DNA from: CAYPAV01 sp964408805
GTDB taxonomy: Bacteria; Pseudomonadota; Alphaproteobacteria; UBA8366
Direction of reading: 5' to 3'
Length of the DNA: 27,442 nucleotides
Assembly (NCBI GenBank): GCA_964408805.1
Contig: CAYPAV010000038.1
Span: 1-27,442, forward strand
Shown here: positions 20,547 to 27,442 of the stretch, piece by piece
Layout: each line of letters begins with the position of its first letter
How positions within the stretch are numbered: the stretch's first letter is position 1
Made by a program: the position numbers and the translations under genes
Notes under the pieces: generated by a model
The model's database searches: none
What the model was told of the DNA's origin: nothing
Seen by the model: only the letters and a program-made list of their open reading frames with translations

Positions 20547-21797
20547 ATGAAACTGAATATCGAACACATTCCCGTGGATCGACTGGTCCCCTATGCGCGC
20601 AACGCGCGGACGCATTCGGAAGAGCAGGTCGCGCAGATCGCCGGCTCCATCGCCGAGTTCGGGTTCGTCAATCCGATTCTGGTCGGCGCGGACGATGTGA
20701 TCATTGCCGGCCATGGCCGTCTGCTGGCGGCCCGCAAGGTCGGGCTCGCCGACGTGCCGGTGATCCGGCTCGGCCATCTTTCCGAGACCCAGCGCCGGGC
20801 CCTGGTCATCGCCGACAACCGGATCGCCGAGAACGCCGGCTGGGACGAGGACTTGCTGCGCCTCGAACTTGAGGAACTCCGAGCGGAGGATTTCGACCTC
20901 GATATTACCGGCTTCGATCTCGACGAGATCGACCGGCTGCTCCAGGACACGGATTCCGCCGCCGGCAATATCGACGACGACGAGGTTCCGGAAGCTCCGG
21001 AGGAACCGGTAACCAGGCCCGGCGATCTCTGGGTGCTCGGCAACCACCGACTGCTGTGCGGCGACGCCACGGTGTTGGCTGATGTGGAAAAGGTTCTGGA
21101 CGGCGGTCTGGCGGACCTCAGTTTCACGGATCCGCCCTACAATGTGGATTACGGTAACAGCGCCAAGGACAAGATGCGCGGCAAGGACCGCCGCATCCTG
21201 AACGACAACCTCGGCGAGGGGTTCGAGACATTTCTTTACGACGCCTGCGTCAACATCCTCACGGTGACAAAGGGCGCTTCCTACATCTGCATGTCGTCCT
21301 CGGAACTGCATACCCTGCAGAAGGCCTTCAGGGAGGCGGGCGGGCATTGGTCAACCTTTGTCATCTGGGCCAAGAACACCTTCACGCTCGGCCGCGCCGA
21401 CTACCAACGCCAGTACGAACCGATCCTCTACGGCTGGAAGAAAAGCGCCGACCACTTCTGGTGCGGGGCGCGGGACCAGGGTGATGTCTGGTTCGTCGAC
21501 AAGCCCCGCAAGAACGATCTGCACCCGACCATGAAACCGGTGGCGCTGGTTGAGCGGGCGATCCGCAACTCGTCGAAAAGCCGGGACATCGTGCTCGACC
21601 CCTTCGGCGGCTCCGGCACGACCCTGATCGCCTGCGAGAAAACGGGACGACAGGCACGTCTAGTGGAACTGGACCCCAAGTACGCGGACGTGATCGTCAC
21701 ACGCTGGCAGGAATTTTCAGGCCTCGCGGCTATGCTGGAAAGTGGCGGCCGGACGTTCGACGAGATCAAAGCCGGGCGGGCTGGCGCCGCTCCTTGA
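20547..21797 (+). CDS. ParB-like N-terminal domain fused to a DNA (N6-adenine/N4-cytosine) methyltransferase, phage type
   Basis: The protein has 416 residues. Residues 1-100 form a ParB/Srx nuclease-like domain (IPVDRLVPYARNARTHSEEQ, GHGR at 55-58, ADNRIAENAGWDE). The C-terminal part is a beta-class methyltransferase: the catalytic DPPY is at 195-198 before the AdoMet-binding FGGSGTT at 353-359, with LHPTMKPVAL ahead of it. Asp-Pro-Pro-Tyr methylates an exocyclic amino group, usually adenine N6. Such ParB-methylase fusions are common just upstream of terminase genes in proteobacterial prophages and may protect phage DNA. The gene starts 8 bases after a TTGAC-type box and has no strong ribosome binding site. 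The next gene overlaps its stop by four bases. Confidence 0.93.
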   Translation: MKLNIEHIPVDRLVPYARNARTHSEEQVAQIAGSIAEFGFVNPILVGADDVIIAGHGRLLAARKVGLADVPVIRLGHLSETQRRALVIADNRIAENAGWDEDLLRLELEELRAEDFDLDITGFDLDEIDRLLQDTDSAAGNIDDDEVPEAPEEPVTRPGDLWVLGNHRLLCGDATVLADVEKVLDGGLADLSFTDPPYNVDYGNSAKDKMRGKDRRILNDNLGEGFETFLYDACVNILTVTKGASYICMSSSELHTLQKAFREAGGHWSTFVIWAKNTFTLGRADYQRQYEPILYGWKKSADHFWCGARDQGDVWFVDKPRKNDLHPTMKPVALVERAIRNSSKSRDIVLDPFGGSGTTLIACEKTGRQARLVELDPKYADVIVTRWQEFSGLAAMLESGGRTFDEIKAGRAGAAP

Positions 21798-22051
21798 AGC
21801 AGTCGCGCCTCATGTCCGGCATCGAGGCCGTCGCCAACGTCCTGGTTGGCTATGGCGTTGCTGTGCTCACGCAACTTGCGGTGTTCCCGCTGTTCGGCTT
21901 GAACGCCAGCCTGGGCGACAATCTCGCCATTGGTGGCGTGTTCACCGTGGTGTCGATCGTTAGGAGTTTCACCTTGCGACGTCTGTTCGAGGCCATCCGC
22001 GTGGGAATGGTCAGAAAGAAAGCCGCCGAACGCGATGCGTCGGCGGCGTAG
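21794..22051 (+). CDS. Small phage-associated membrane protein (DUF7220-like)
   Basis: The protein has 85 residues. It starts with TTG at 21794, overlapping the methyltransferase stop by four bases (TTGA); an ATG at 21812 is an alternative. Two hydrophobic segments are seen (EAVANVLVGYGVAVLTQLAV and AIGGVFTVVSIV), followed by RSFTLRRLFE and a basic tail. This pattern, IEAVANVLVGYGVAV...FTVVSIVRSFTLRRLFE, is a recurring small prophage protein family next to ParB-methylases and terminases. Its function is unknown; the family name is from memory. Confidence 0.75.
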   Translation: MKQSRLMSGIEAVANVLVGYGVAVLTQLAVFPLFGLNASLGDNLAIGGVFTVVSIVRSFTLRRLFEAIRVGMVRKKAAERDASAA

Positions 22052-22062
22052 GGAGGTGGGTG

Positions 22063-22434
22063 CTATTGGAGGTTTCCGCCGCTTTCGAAGAATTCGCCGG
22101 TAGTGTTTTCCGGGACTCGGCCTAGCAGTTCGAGGATTTGCACCCAGGGGATGTTGAGCAGCGGCTCATCGAAGGCCCCTGGCCTGTCTGGCGTCCATCC
22201 TTCGTCAGTCGAGCCGAAGAAGCCGTCCCCATTAACGCCGATCAGGGTGCCGACGTGGACCTTCTCGGCCTTCTGGAACCGGGCGATGGCTTTTGCCAAA
22301 TCCCTGATGGTAAGCCCGCGCTTTTTTAGTTGTGTCTGCCCGGCGGGGCTTTCGATGTGATGCACGGTGTAGCCCACCGGCTTGGCTGCGGCCCCTTTCC
22401 GGGCCGCCGCCCGTCTTCTGTTTTTGCGATTCAT
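22063..22434 (-). CDS. Small hypothetical phage-region protein
   Basis: The protein has 123 residues. The start with its complement at 22432-22434 is chosen because GGAGGGG lies 4 bases upstream; a longer frame to 22563 would overlap the next minus-strand gene. It starts MNRKNRRRAAARKGAAAKPV, a very basic lead that may bind nucleic acid, followed by a compact acidic part ending with GRVPENTTGEFFESGGNLQ. I do not recognise a domain. It is the last of three minus-strand genes opposite to the methyltransferase and terminase genes. Confidence 0.65.
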   Translation of the reverse strand: MNRKNRRRAAARKGAAAKPVGYTVHHIESPAGQTQLKKRGLTIRDLAKAIARFQKAEKVHVGTLIGVNGDGFFGSTDEGWTPDRPGAFDEPLLNIPWVQILELLGRVPENTTGEFFESGGNLQ

Positions 22435-22445
22435 GATCCCCTCCG

Positions 22446-22880
22446 TCATTCCGGCAAGCGGTAGATGCGCTCGCCGGTTTCGCTTTTGGTCGAGGTGACG
22501 GCGAGGCCGAGCTTCTTTTTGAGCGCCCCGCTGATGGCGCCGCGCACCGTATGGGGCTGCCATCCGGTGGCCTCGACGATCTGGCTGATGGACGCGCCCT
22601 CGTCGCGTTTGAGCATGTCGATCAGCATGGACTGCTTGGTCGCCCGCTTACGGCGTTGGGCCTTTGCCTGTTTCGGGGCCTCGGGTTTGGAGCCGTCGAC
22701 CATGGTGATTCCGGCGGCCTTGAGCACGTCGGTCATGGTGAGGTCGTGTTCCTTCATCAGCGCTTCGACGTGCTCGATGGCCTTGGCCTTGTAATTGAAG
22801 CTTTTGACTGTGACCGGCTTGCCGGTGATGACGCCACAGGCCGTGGCGAGTTGGCTGACTTTCAGGTCCTTGAGTTCCAT
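22446..22880 (-). CDS. DUF3489-containing protein
   Basis: The protein has 144 residues from the ATG whose complement is at 22878-22880, with AAGGAGA 6 bases upstream. The N-terminal half is MELKDLKVSQLATACGVITG and on; a basic linker (KAQRRKRATKQ) leads to the DUF3489 domain: SMLIDMLKRDEGASISQIVE and ATGWQPHTVRGAISGALKKK, which looks like a winged helix, then ERIYRLPE. Proteins of this family are often found in prophages and probably bind DNA. It may be a regulator of the phage region. It lies 11 bases upstream of the start of the next minus-strand gene. Confidence 0.85.
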   Translation of the reverse strand: MELKDLKVSQLATACGVITGKPVTVKSFNYKAKAIEHVEALMKEHDLTMTDVLKAAGITMVDGSKPEAPKQAKAQRRKRATKQSMLIDMLKRDEGASISQIVEATGWQPHTVRGAISGALKKKLGLAVTSTKSETGERIYRLPE

Positions 22881-22911
22881 GTTGGGTCTCCTTGGTTGCG
22901 GGTGAGGTTGG

Positions 22912-23130
22912 TTAGTCGGCGTGTTCGCCCTCGTGGAAGGCGCTGTCCGTGATGCGGCGCAGTTGTTCGGCGTAGTGGGCAAGGTCGCCGACGTGGCCCC
23001 AATGGACGTCGTCGGGGTGGACGTTGAAGTGGTCGTCGCTCAAGCCCTGTATCCGGGCGAGCATCTCGTCGATCTCGGCCTTCCGATCGATGAAGGCGTC
23101 GAGGGCGGTTTTGCGTGTGTTGGCAGTCAT
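22912..23130 (-). CDS. Small hypothetical phage-region protein (72 aa)
   Basis: The start (complement at 23128-23130) has a perfect AGGAGG 7 bases upstream. The sequence is MTANTRKTALDAFIDRKAEI and then a mostly helical, acidic and His-rich body (NVHPDDVHWGHVGDLAHYAE). No domain is recognised, but the excellent ribosome binding site and its position as first of three minus-strand genes support it as real. A divergent intergenic region of about 130 bases separates it from the terminase small subunit gene. Confidence 0.7.
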   Translation of the reverse strand: MTANTRKTALDAFIDRKAEIDEMLARIQGLSDDHFNVHPDDVHWGHVGDLAHYAEQLRRITDSAFHEGEHAD

Positions 23131-23260
23131 TTGCGCGCCTCCTGGGCCTAAGCGTTTTGTTGACCGCATACACGCTTCAATTGCGGCGCTTATCAACTCT
23201 AATCGATTGTAATTTCAGTGCTTTTTGAGGGCGGTCCAATCATGGGAACGCGATCCGGAA

Positions 23261-23770
23261 ATGCTTATCAGTCAGGCCGAATACGCACGGCAACGCGGGG
23301 TGTCCCGCCAGTACGTCGGCCAGATGGTGGCCAAGGGCGTCATCAAGCTCACGGGCCGCAAGGTGGATATGGATCAGGCCAACGCCGCCCTGGCGGCGAT
23401 CAGAGAGCCGGTCCGGTCCGAGAGGCGTGCCGAGGCGCCCGCCGCGGTTCCGGAGGTTCCGGCGCTGCCGCGGGCGGGGGGCGACCTGCCGACCCTGCTG
23501 CTGAAGACCCGCATCAAGAGCGAGGTCGAGAGGGCGAAGCTTCTTGAGATCAAGGCCAAAGTCGAGGCCGGCAAATACGTGGACGCCGACGACGTGAAAG
23601 TCGCCGCGTTCAACAAGGCGCGGGTGGTCAGGGATGCGTTGCTGAACATTCCTGAGCGCCTCGCCGCCGTGCTGGCGGCGGAGACCGAAAAACAACGGGT
23701 GCATGAGATGCTGATTACCGAAATCCGCGCGGCGTGCGAGGAACTGTCAGATGATCCCGGACGCGGCTGA
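23261..23770 (+). CDS. Phage terminase small subunit-like protein (Nu1 type)
   Basis: The protein has 169 residues from the ATG at 23261; a TTG at 23225 is a possible longer start. The N-terminus is a MerR/Nu1-like winged helix, MLISQAEYARQRGVSRQYVG and MVAKGVIKL, which binds DNA at the packaging site. A Pro/Ala-rich linker follows, then a long helical region (KTRIKSEVERAKLLEIKAKV) and a C-terminal part with FNKARVVRDALLNIPERLAA, as in terminase small subunits. It overlaps the large subunit start by 20 bases, the usual order for packaging genes. Confidence 0.85.
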   Translation: MLISQAEYARQRGVSRQYVGQMVAKGVIKLTGRKVDMDQANAALAAIREPVRSERRAEAPAAVPEVPALPRAGGDLPTLLLKTRIKSEVERAKLLEIKAKVEAGKYVDADDVKVAAFNKARVVRDALLNIPERLAAVLAAETEKQRVHEMLITEIRAACEELSDDPGRG

Positions 23771-24734
23771 GATCTACGGCGAGGCCTTCGATCAGGGTCT
23801 GCGCCCGGACCCAACGCTGACGGTCTCCGAGTGGGCCGACCGGCACCGGCGGCTGTCGGGCAAGGGAGCGTCGGAACCGGGGCCCTGGCGCACGTCGCGG
23901 GTGCCGTATCTCAAGGAGATCATGGACTGCCTGTCGCCGGCTTCGAAGGTCGAGCGGGTGGTGTTCATGAAGGGGGCTCAGATCGGCGGCACCGAGTGCG
24001 GCAACAATTGGATCGGCTATGTCATCCATCACGCGCCGGGGCCGATGCTGGCGGTCCTGCCGACGGTGGACATGGCCAAACGAAACTCGAGGCAGCGGGT
24101 CGATCCGTTAATCGAGGAAAGCGCGGTTCTGTCAAAGCTGGTCAAGCCGGCGCGCTCACGGGATTCCGGCAACACGATGCTGACCAAGTCCTTTCCCGGC
24201 GGGCTGCTGGCCATGACCGGCGCCAACTCGGCTGTGGGGCTAAGGTCCATGCCGGTGCGCTACCTGTTTCTCGACGAAGTGGACGGTTATCCCGGCGATA
24301 TCGACGGCGAGGGCGATCCGGTGGCGCTGGCGGAAGCCAGGACGCGCACCTTCGCCCGGCGTAAGGTGTTCATTGTTTCGACGCCCACCATCAAGGGCGT
24401 CTCAAGGATCGAGCGCGAGTACGAGGCGTCCGACCAGCGCCGCTACTTCGAGCCCTGTCCCCATTGCGGGCACATGCAGTGGCTCCAGTTCGAACGGCTC
24501 AGGTGGGACAAGGGAAAACCGGAGACGGCGCACTATCTCTGCGAGGCCTGCGAAGGCGTCGTTCAGGAGCACCACAAAACCCGGATGCTAGAACGAGGCG
24601 AGTGGCGGGCGACGGCCAAGCCGGAAAACAACAGCGGCAAGACTACCGGGTTTCGCGAACGGACCGCGCTCGGCTTAACCCCCAGAGTACGGCGTTCTGG
24701 GCAAGGCCCGTTTGATAAAGAAGGTTGGGGATAA
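23751..24734 (+). pseudogene. Phage terminase large subunit (gpA family), C-terminal nuclease half lost
   Basis: Residues 1-301 match the ATPase half of lambda gpA-type large subunits. These are LTVSEWADRHRRLSGKGASE at the start, a deviant Walker A (KGAQIGGTE, Lys74), Walker B Asp175-Glu176 in RYLFLDEVDGYPG, coupling motif FIVSTPTIKG, and a zinc-finger-like CPHCG ... CEAC (236/239 and 264/267). After GKTTGF (base 24653) the expected continuation (HLSSLYSP type) is replaced by unrelated sequence and a stop at 24734. Full proteins have about 600 residues, so the nuclease domain is gone. The downstream portal, head and tail genes are also absent, so the prophage is defective. Overlap with a lower-GC region marks a recombination junction. 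Confidence 0.88.
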
Positions 24735-25836
24735 AAGAGCTATAGGCCACACAATATCGATCTTCTGACATTTCGGCCGCAGACCAGTTTCCAATGAATG
24801 GAACGCGCCCACTGGTCCACATTCTGGATTCCCAAAAATTCAAATTGTTTGCTTGAGAACTGGCTCCTTCATGTGTCAACAAATTCGGCAACTTAACGAC
24901 CACAAGCAACCCGTTACCAAGTCGAGGGTGTGGTTGGTCGGTATGGAACGTCAGCAAAGCGCTATCACTACCAAATGATGCCTCTATGGTAAGGCCCGAC
25001 TCGTCTGCATTCCCAAAAGTCCATTCGGTACGTCCCCAATTTTCAATTATTTGCTCAAACTCATCGGTGCCGGACCAGCGACTGACTTTGGCTCCTTCGG
25101 ATGCATAGGGCGCTTCTTCAACACGAAGCATATCGTCTATAAAATCATCCGTAACGGGTCTAACAGCACCCACGGAGGTTGGATGCCCGCCTAAAAGCTG
25201 AGCAGCGGCCTCAGAACGAAACTGTGCCTCGGTGGCTTGCAAAATTGTTTGTGCGCCAAAGAATTTTGGAAACCAATCGATAATCCCGGCGTGCACATAT
25301 CCAGAGGATTCGAGTCTCGCATCCAATTTTTTGGGGTCTACTTCATTTTCTTCGGCGACATCTCTCGGCAAGGTATATATTGCAAAGCTGGGGCATAAGC
25401 GGTTTAGCATGCTGAGCTTATTGAAGAACTCGGGTTCTGTGATATCGACACCGGATAAAAAATCTGTCTGGACGGTTAACCGATAAATCGGTTCGTCTGA
25501 ATCTGGGTGGGGGCCGTGGACCCGCACCAAAACCCGAAAATCACCTGGCAGCCAATCAAACCCATAACCAAATTTTTGTATTCCCACCGGCGTGGCATCG
25601 CCTACCCATTCGGCGCCGTCAGGGTCTATTTGCCATAACGTATGAATATCTTGAATTGCGCTAACAGCAATCAATTCTGGAGAGGTGATGACAGGTTCCC
25701 CCGGCTCTGGGAAAGCACCGCCATTCTCCCACCAAGGCGGTGCTTCCTCGCCTTCGTCGGACTCGAACGCCTCATGGTTGGGAAACTGTTGGAGATATGT
25801 TCCCGCATCCATCGGCTTCTGTTTCGGGTCGGTCAT
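24643..25836 (-). CDS. Hypothetical protein with two similar halves, C-terminus altered at a junction
   Basis: The protein has 397 residues from ATG 25836, with AAGGAAATAAAC before it. I do not recognise it with certainty. It is acidic, without signal peptide or membrane segment, and looks like two related halves: FRVLVRVHGPHPDSDEPIYR, LTVQTDFLSGV in the first and ALLTFHTDQPHPRLGNGLLV in the second. Trp-rich segments (IDWFPKFFGAQTILQATEAQ, NLNFWESRMWTSGRVPFIGN) suggest a globular fold. The general look recalls YbjN/secretion-chaperone-like proteins, but this is only an impression. Its last 4-7 codons run into the terminase DNA, so the natural C-terminus may be changed. Base composition is lower in GC than the genes to the left, a sign of separate origin. 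Confidence 0.7.
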   Translation of the reverse strand: MTDPKQKPMDAGTYLQQFPNHEAFESDEGEEAPPWWENGGAFPEPGEPVITSPELIAVSAIQDIHTLWQIDPDGAEWVGDATPVGIQKFGYGFDWLPGDFRVLVRVHGPHPDSDEPIYRLTVQTDFLSGVDITEPEFFNKLSMLNRLCPSFAIYTLPRDVAEENEVDPKKLDARLESSGYVHAGIIDWFPKFFGAQTILQATEAQFRSEAAAQLLGGHPTSVGAVRPVTDDFIDDMLRVEEAPYASEGAKVSRWSGTDEFEQIIENWGRTEWTFGNADESGLTIEASFGSDSALLTFHTDQPHPRLGNGLLVVVKLPNLLTHEGASSQANNLNFWESRMWTSGRVPFIGNWSAAEMSEDRYCVAYSSFIPNLLYQTGLAQNAVLWGLSRARSVRETR

Positions 25837-26416
25837 GTTTATTTCCTTTCGACCTTGCCGTCGTTATTCAACGTCTTCGAGTATACCATCCCGCGGGGAT
25901 AAAGAGTGTCTGAAGCAGTGCATGAGGCGGAGACTGTCCGTCATCAAAATATTTGGGTCCACTGAGCCTGTTTCATAACGGAGGATCTAGCTCATCTTGG
26001 ATTGATGTTAAGCCGCTTGGCGCTGATGGTTCAAGCGGCGGTTCTGGATGGTCAGTTTTTTGATCTTATTCCTCCTTTCGATGATGGCGGTGTCGCGGCC
26101 AAAGTAGGTGTCGACAGGCGTGACGTTGCCGAGACTCTCGTGGTAGCGGTGGTTGTTATAGTGATCGACGAAAGCGCTGATTGTCTGACGTCAGCGCCGC
26201 GTATAACGCGAGACCCACCCGTGTCGATCGACGTCAGAATCTCCCGCACAAGAGGTATGTCTGAATGCCGGGAATTGTGCAGGTGTGTCCATCCAAACAC
26301 GGCCATATCAACAAATCGGGATTGCCGGATGGCTGCAGAGCAAAATTATTTCCGTCAGTCGTAGAGTTCTCATACGATTGGCTCGGATATAAAGATTATC
26401 TGGGGAATGTTGGAAA
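25837..26416. other. Intergenic DNA with an IS3 remnant
   Basis: Apart from the transposase fragment at 26008-26191, no gene was found in these 580 bases. The left 170 bases probably include the outer end of that IS3 element. The right 225 bases show no recognised coding or regulatory feature. Confidence 0.5.
26008..26191 (-). pseudogene. IS3-family transposase OrfB, C-terminal fragment
   Basis: Read on the minus strand, the last about 60 codons of an IS3 OrfB are intact: AFVDHYNNHRYHESLGNVTP, VDTYFGRDTAIIERRNKIKK and a basic tail ending HQRQAA before TAA (complement at 26008-26010). The pattern FVDHYNxxRYHESLxNVTPxD is the highly conserved end of one IS3 subgroup. Homology stops near 26191; the catalytic domain is missing. 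It is not the same subgroup as the orfB at 1574. Confidence 0.85.
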
Positions 26417-27046
26417 ATGAAGATCGATGACCCGAAGTTGTTTTTCGTGCGCGATGGCTACACCCTTGATTATGGTGAATACAATGCGCCTTCCACCAGA
26501 GGGGATGCTTTCGATTTTGGTGACTACGAACTAAGAAGCCCGGAGGCCCTGTTAGAAAGCGCCAATCAATTTCCGCCAGTAATGTGGGAGTTGCAACGGC
26601 AATACTATTGCTTCTGGAATACCTTAAGAGAAGGCAAACGAACGGCTCATCCAAGTGGTGCTAATGACGGGACAAGTGAGGAGGGGGAAATCTGGCCGGA
26701 GGACGCCGACGAAGAGATTATTGAAAAGTGGATGGATCAAATGTCAGACAAAGAAGTTTCTGACCTCAGTTCGGCAATGCGTGTGTGGGCAGATTCGAAA
26801 CCTGATTGGGTTAATGAAGAGGGAGATTACTTCAGCATCCCTGCAAGCGGTCAGGACTATGCCCTAGAGTTTTTCCAGAATTATGCGGATCAAGAGGTAG
26901 TAGAAAAACTTGGTATAGTGATTGTCGAGGGGGATCGTCCTGGAAGCACCTACTTCGCAGCAGAGTTAAGGATACCGATAGAAGAAGCTAACGAGAGAGC
27001 AGAGGCCGCTGGTGTCCCAGTTCGTTTCAAAGCCAAATGTAGATGA
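26417..27046 (+). CDS. Hypothetical acidic protein
   Basis: The protein has 209 residues and is strongly acidic, with Glu/Asp-rich stretches in the middle (EEGEIWPEDADEEIIEKWMD). It starts MKIDDPKLFFVRDGYTLDYG. No signal peptide, membrane segment or known motif was seen. The region EFFQNYADQEVVEKLGIVIV followed by GDRPGSTYFAAELR looks like a folded alpha/beta segment. The ribosome binding site is weak (TTGGAAA next to the ATG). The low GC content matches the neighbouring hypothetical gene at 24643-25836, so both probably came in together. Function unknown. Confidence 0.65.
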   Translation: MKIDDPKLFFVRDGYTLDYGEYNAPSTRGDAFDFGDYELRSPEALLESANQFPPVMWELQRQYYCFWNTLREGKRTAHPSGANDGTSEEGEIWPEDADEEIIEKWMDQMSDKEVSDLSSAMRVWADSKPDWVNEEGDYFSIPASGQDYALEFFQNYADQEVVEKLGIVIVEGDRPGSTYFAAELRIPIEEANERAEAAGVPVRFKAKCR

Positions 27047-27258
27047 AGAGTATCGCAACGAGTCCCAACAGCCCACCGATCAGCACCTCTCGACACAGTA
27101 TTTTGTGGCTTGATTAGGTCCAGCACTTCAATGAACTCGATCGGCAAATAGAGAAGAGGGCTATCAAATCAAGAGATGAGAGTTACCAATTTTTTCTCCT
27201 TGCACAGACTATTTGGGCGCGGCGTAGGCAGGCTGTTAAATTTGAAGGAGACTATTGA

Positions 27259-27423
27259 ATGAGGTTGTCACCCAGATTTGAGGCCGCGCTCGTCATGGCA
27301 ACACAACTGCACGCTGCCCAAACGCGAAAGGGAATTGAGACCCCGTATGTTTCCCATCTTCTCGGCGTGTCGAGTTTAGTGCTTGAGCATGACCTAGCCC
27401 CCTTAACCGGATCCACGGTGTGA
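27259..27423 (+). pseudogene. HD-domain (RelA/SpoT-like hydrolase) gene, truncated after about 44 codons
   Basis: The ATG at 27259 has AAGGAG 8 bases upstream. The 54-codon frame starts MRLSPRFEAALVMATQLHAA and continues QTRKGIETPYVSHLLGVSSL, VLEH. This matches the beginning of small HD-domain proteins related to the (p)ppGpp hydrolase part of RelA/SpoT, where the first metal-binding His sits in PYVSHLLGVSSLVLEHG. The expected GGDEDxAIAALLHD with the HD pair is missing; instead DLAPLTGSTV and a stop follow. The break near 27390 probably marks an insertion or deletion, perhaps an IS end (TAGCCCCCTTAACCGG follows). The fragment is too short to act. Confidence 0.65.
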
Positions 27424-27442
27424 GTTAGAGAGAGCGTCATCT

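Noticed and set aside
26002..26364. Plus-strand frame of 120 codons
   Set aside because: Its first half is antisense to the conserved IS3 OrfB C-terminus; the rest shows no protein pattern.
1..27442. CRISPR array, tRNA, rRNA or riboswitch
   Set aside because: No regularly spaced repeats, no CCA-ending cloverleaf and no recognised RNA motif were noticed by eye; a covariance-model scan was not possible.

Overview
The window is GC-rich for most of its length (roughly 60% or more by eye) and looks like accessory DNA of an alphaproteobacterium. The reasons are the codon usage, the Liv-type ABC operon next to CoA-dependent catabolic genes, and the IS21, IS3, IS6 and IS256 families, whose sequences resemble those seen in Rhizobiales and Rhodospirillales. 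This assignment is an inference. No rRNA, tRNA or CRISPR array was seen. Fragments of seven insertion sequences, most of them broken, show repeated rearrangement.

Layout. (1) 1-2500: the 3' part of an FCD-type GntR regulator, the 5' part of an IS21 istA gene on the minus strand, an 18-bp perfect palindrome, and an IS3-family orfB with an intact DDE triad. (2) 2500-16621: a plus-strand catabolic operon. It encodes a periplasmic binding protein, two Liv permeases, two Liv ATPases, an amidase-signature enzyme, an FAD-dependent oxidoreductase, a short-chain dehydrogenase, an overlooked 66-residue ORF, a class III CoA-transferase, a DHDPS-family lyase/aldolase, an Old Yellow Enzyme/FAD fusion and a MaoC hydratase. 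A degraded IS6 element splits it after the amidase. Most junctions are overlaps of 1-4 bp or short gaps with clear ribosome binding sites, so the genes are probably co-transcribed in blocks. (3) 16622-19072: an IS3 orfA fragment, the 3' part of istA and a stub of istB, and an apparently complete IS256-family element. (4) 19069-20300: a DarT-like gene cut off by the IS256 element, then a higB-higA toxin-antitoxin pair with a palindromic operator. (5) 20400-24660: a prophage remnant with a ParB-like/DNA methyltransferase fusion, a small membrane protein, three small minus-strand genes (one DUF3489), a terminase small subunit and a terminase large subunit that loses its nuclease half at a junction near 24654. 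(6) 24643-27442: lower-GC DNA with two hypothetical genes, an IS3 orfB 3' fragment, and a truncated HD-domain (RelA/SpoT-like) gene at the edge.

How the genes may work together. The Liv-type transporter would import a small organic acid, amide or amino-acid-like compound. The amidase would release ammonia or an acid, the three redox enzymes would adjust the carbon skeleton, the CoA-transferase would activate it, MaoC would hydrate an enoyl-CoA, and the DHDPS-like enzyme would make a retro-aldol cut or a dehydration. The substrate cannot be read from the sequence. The GntR regulator just upstream, and the palindrome stranded between the IS fragments, are the best candidates for the control system.
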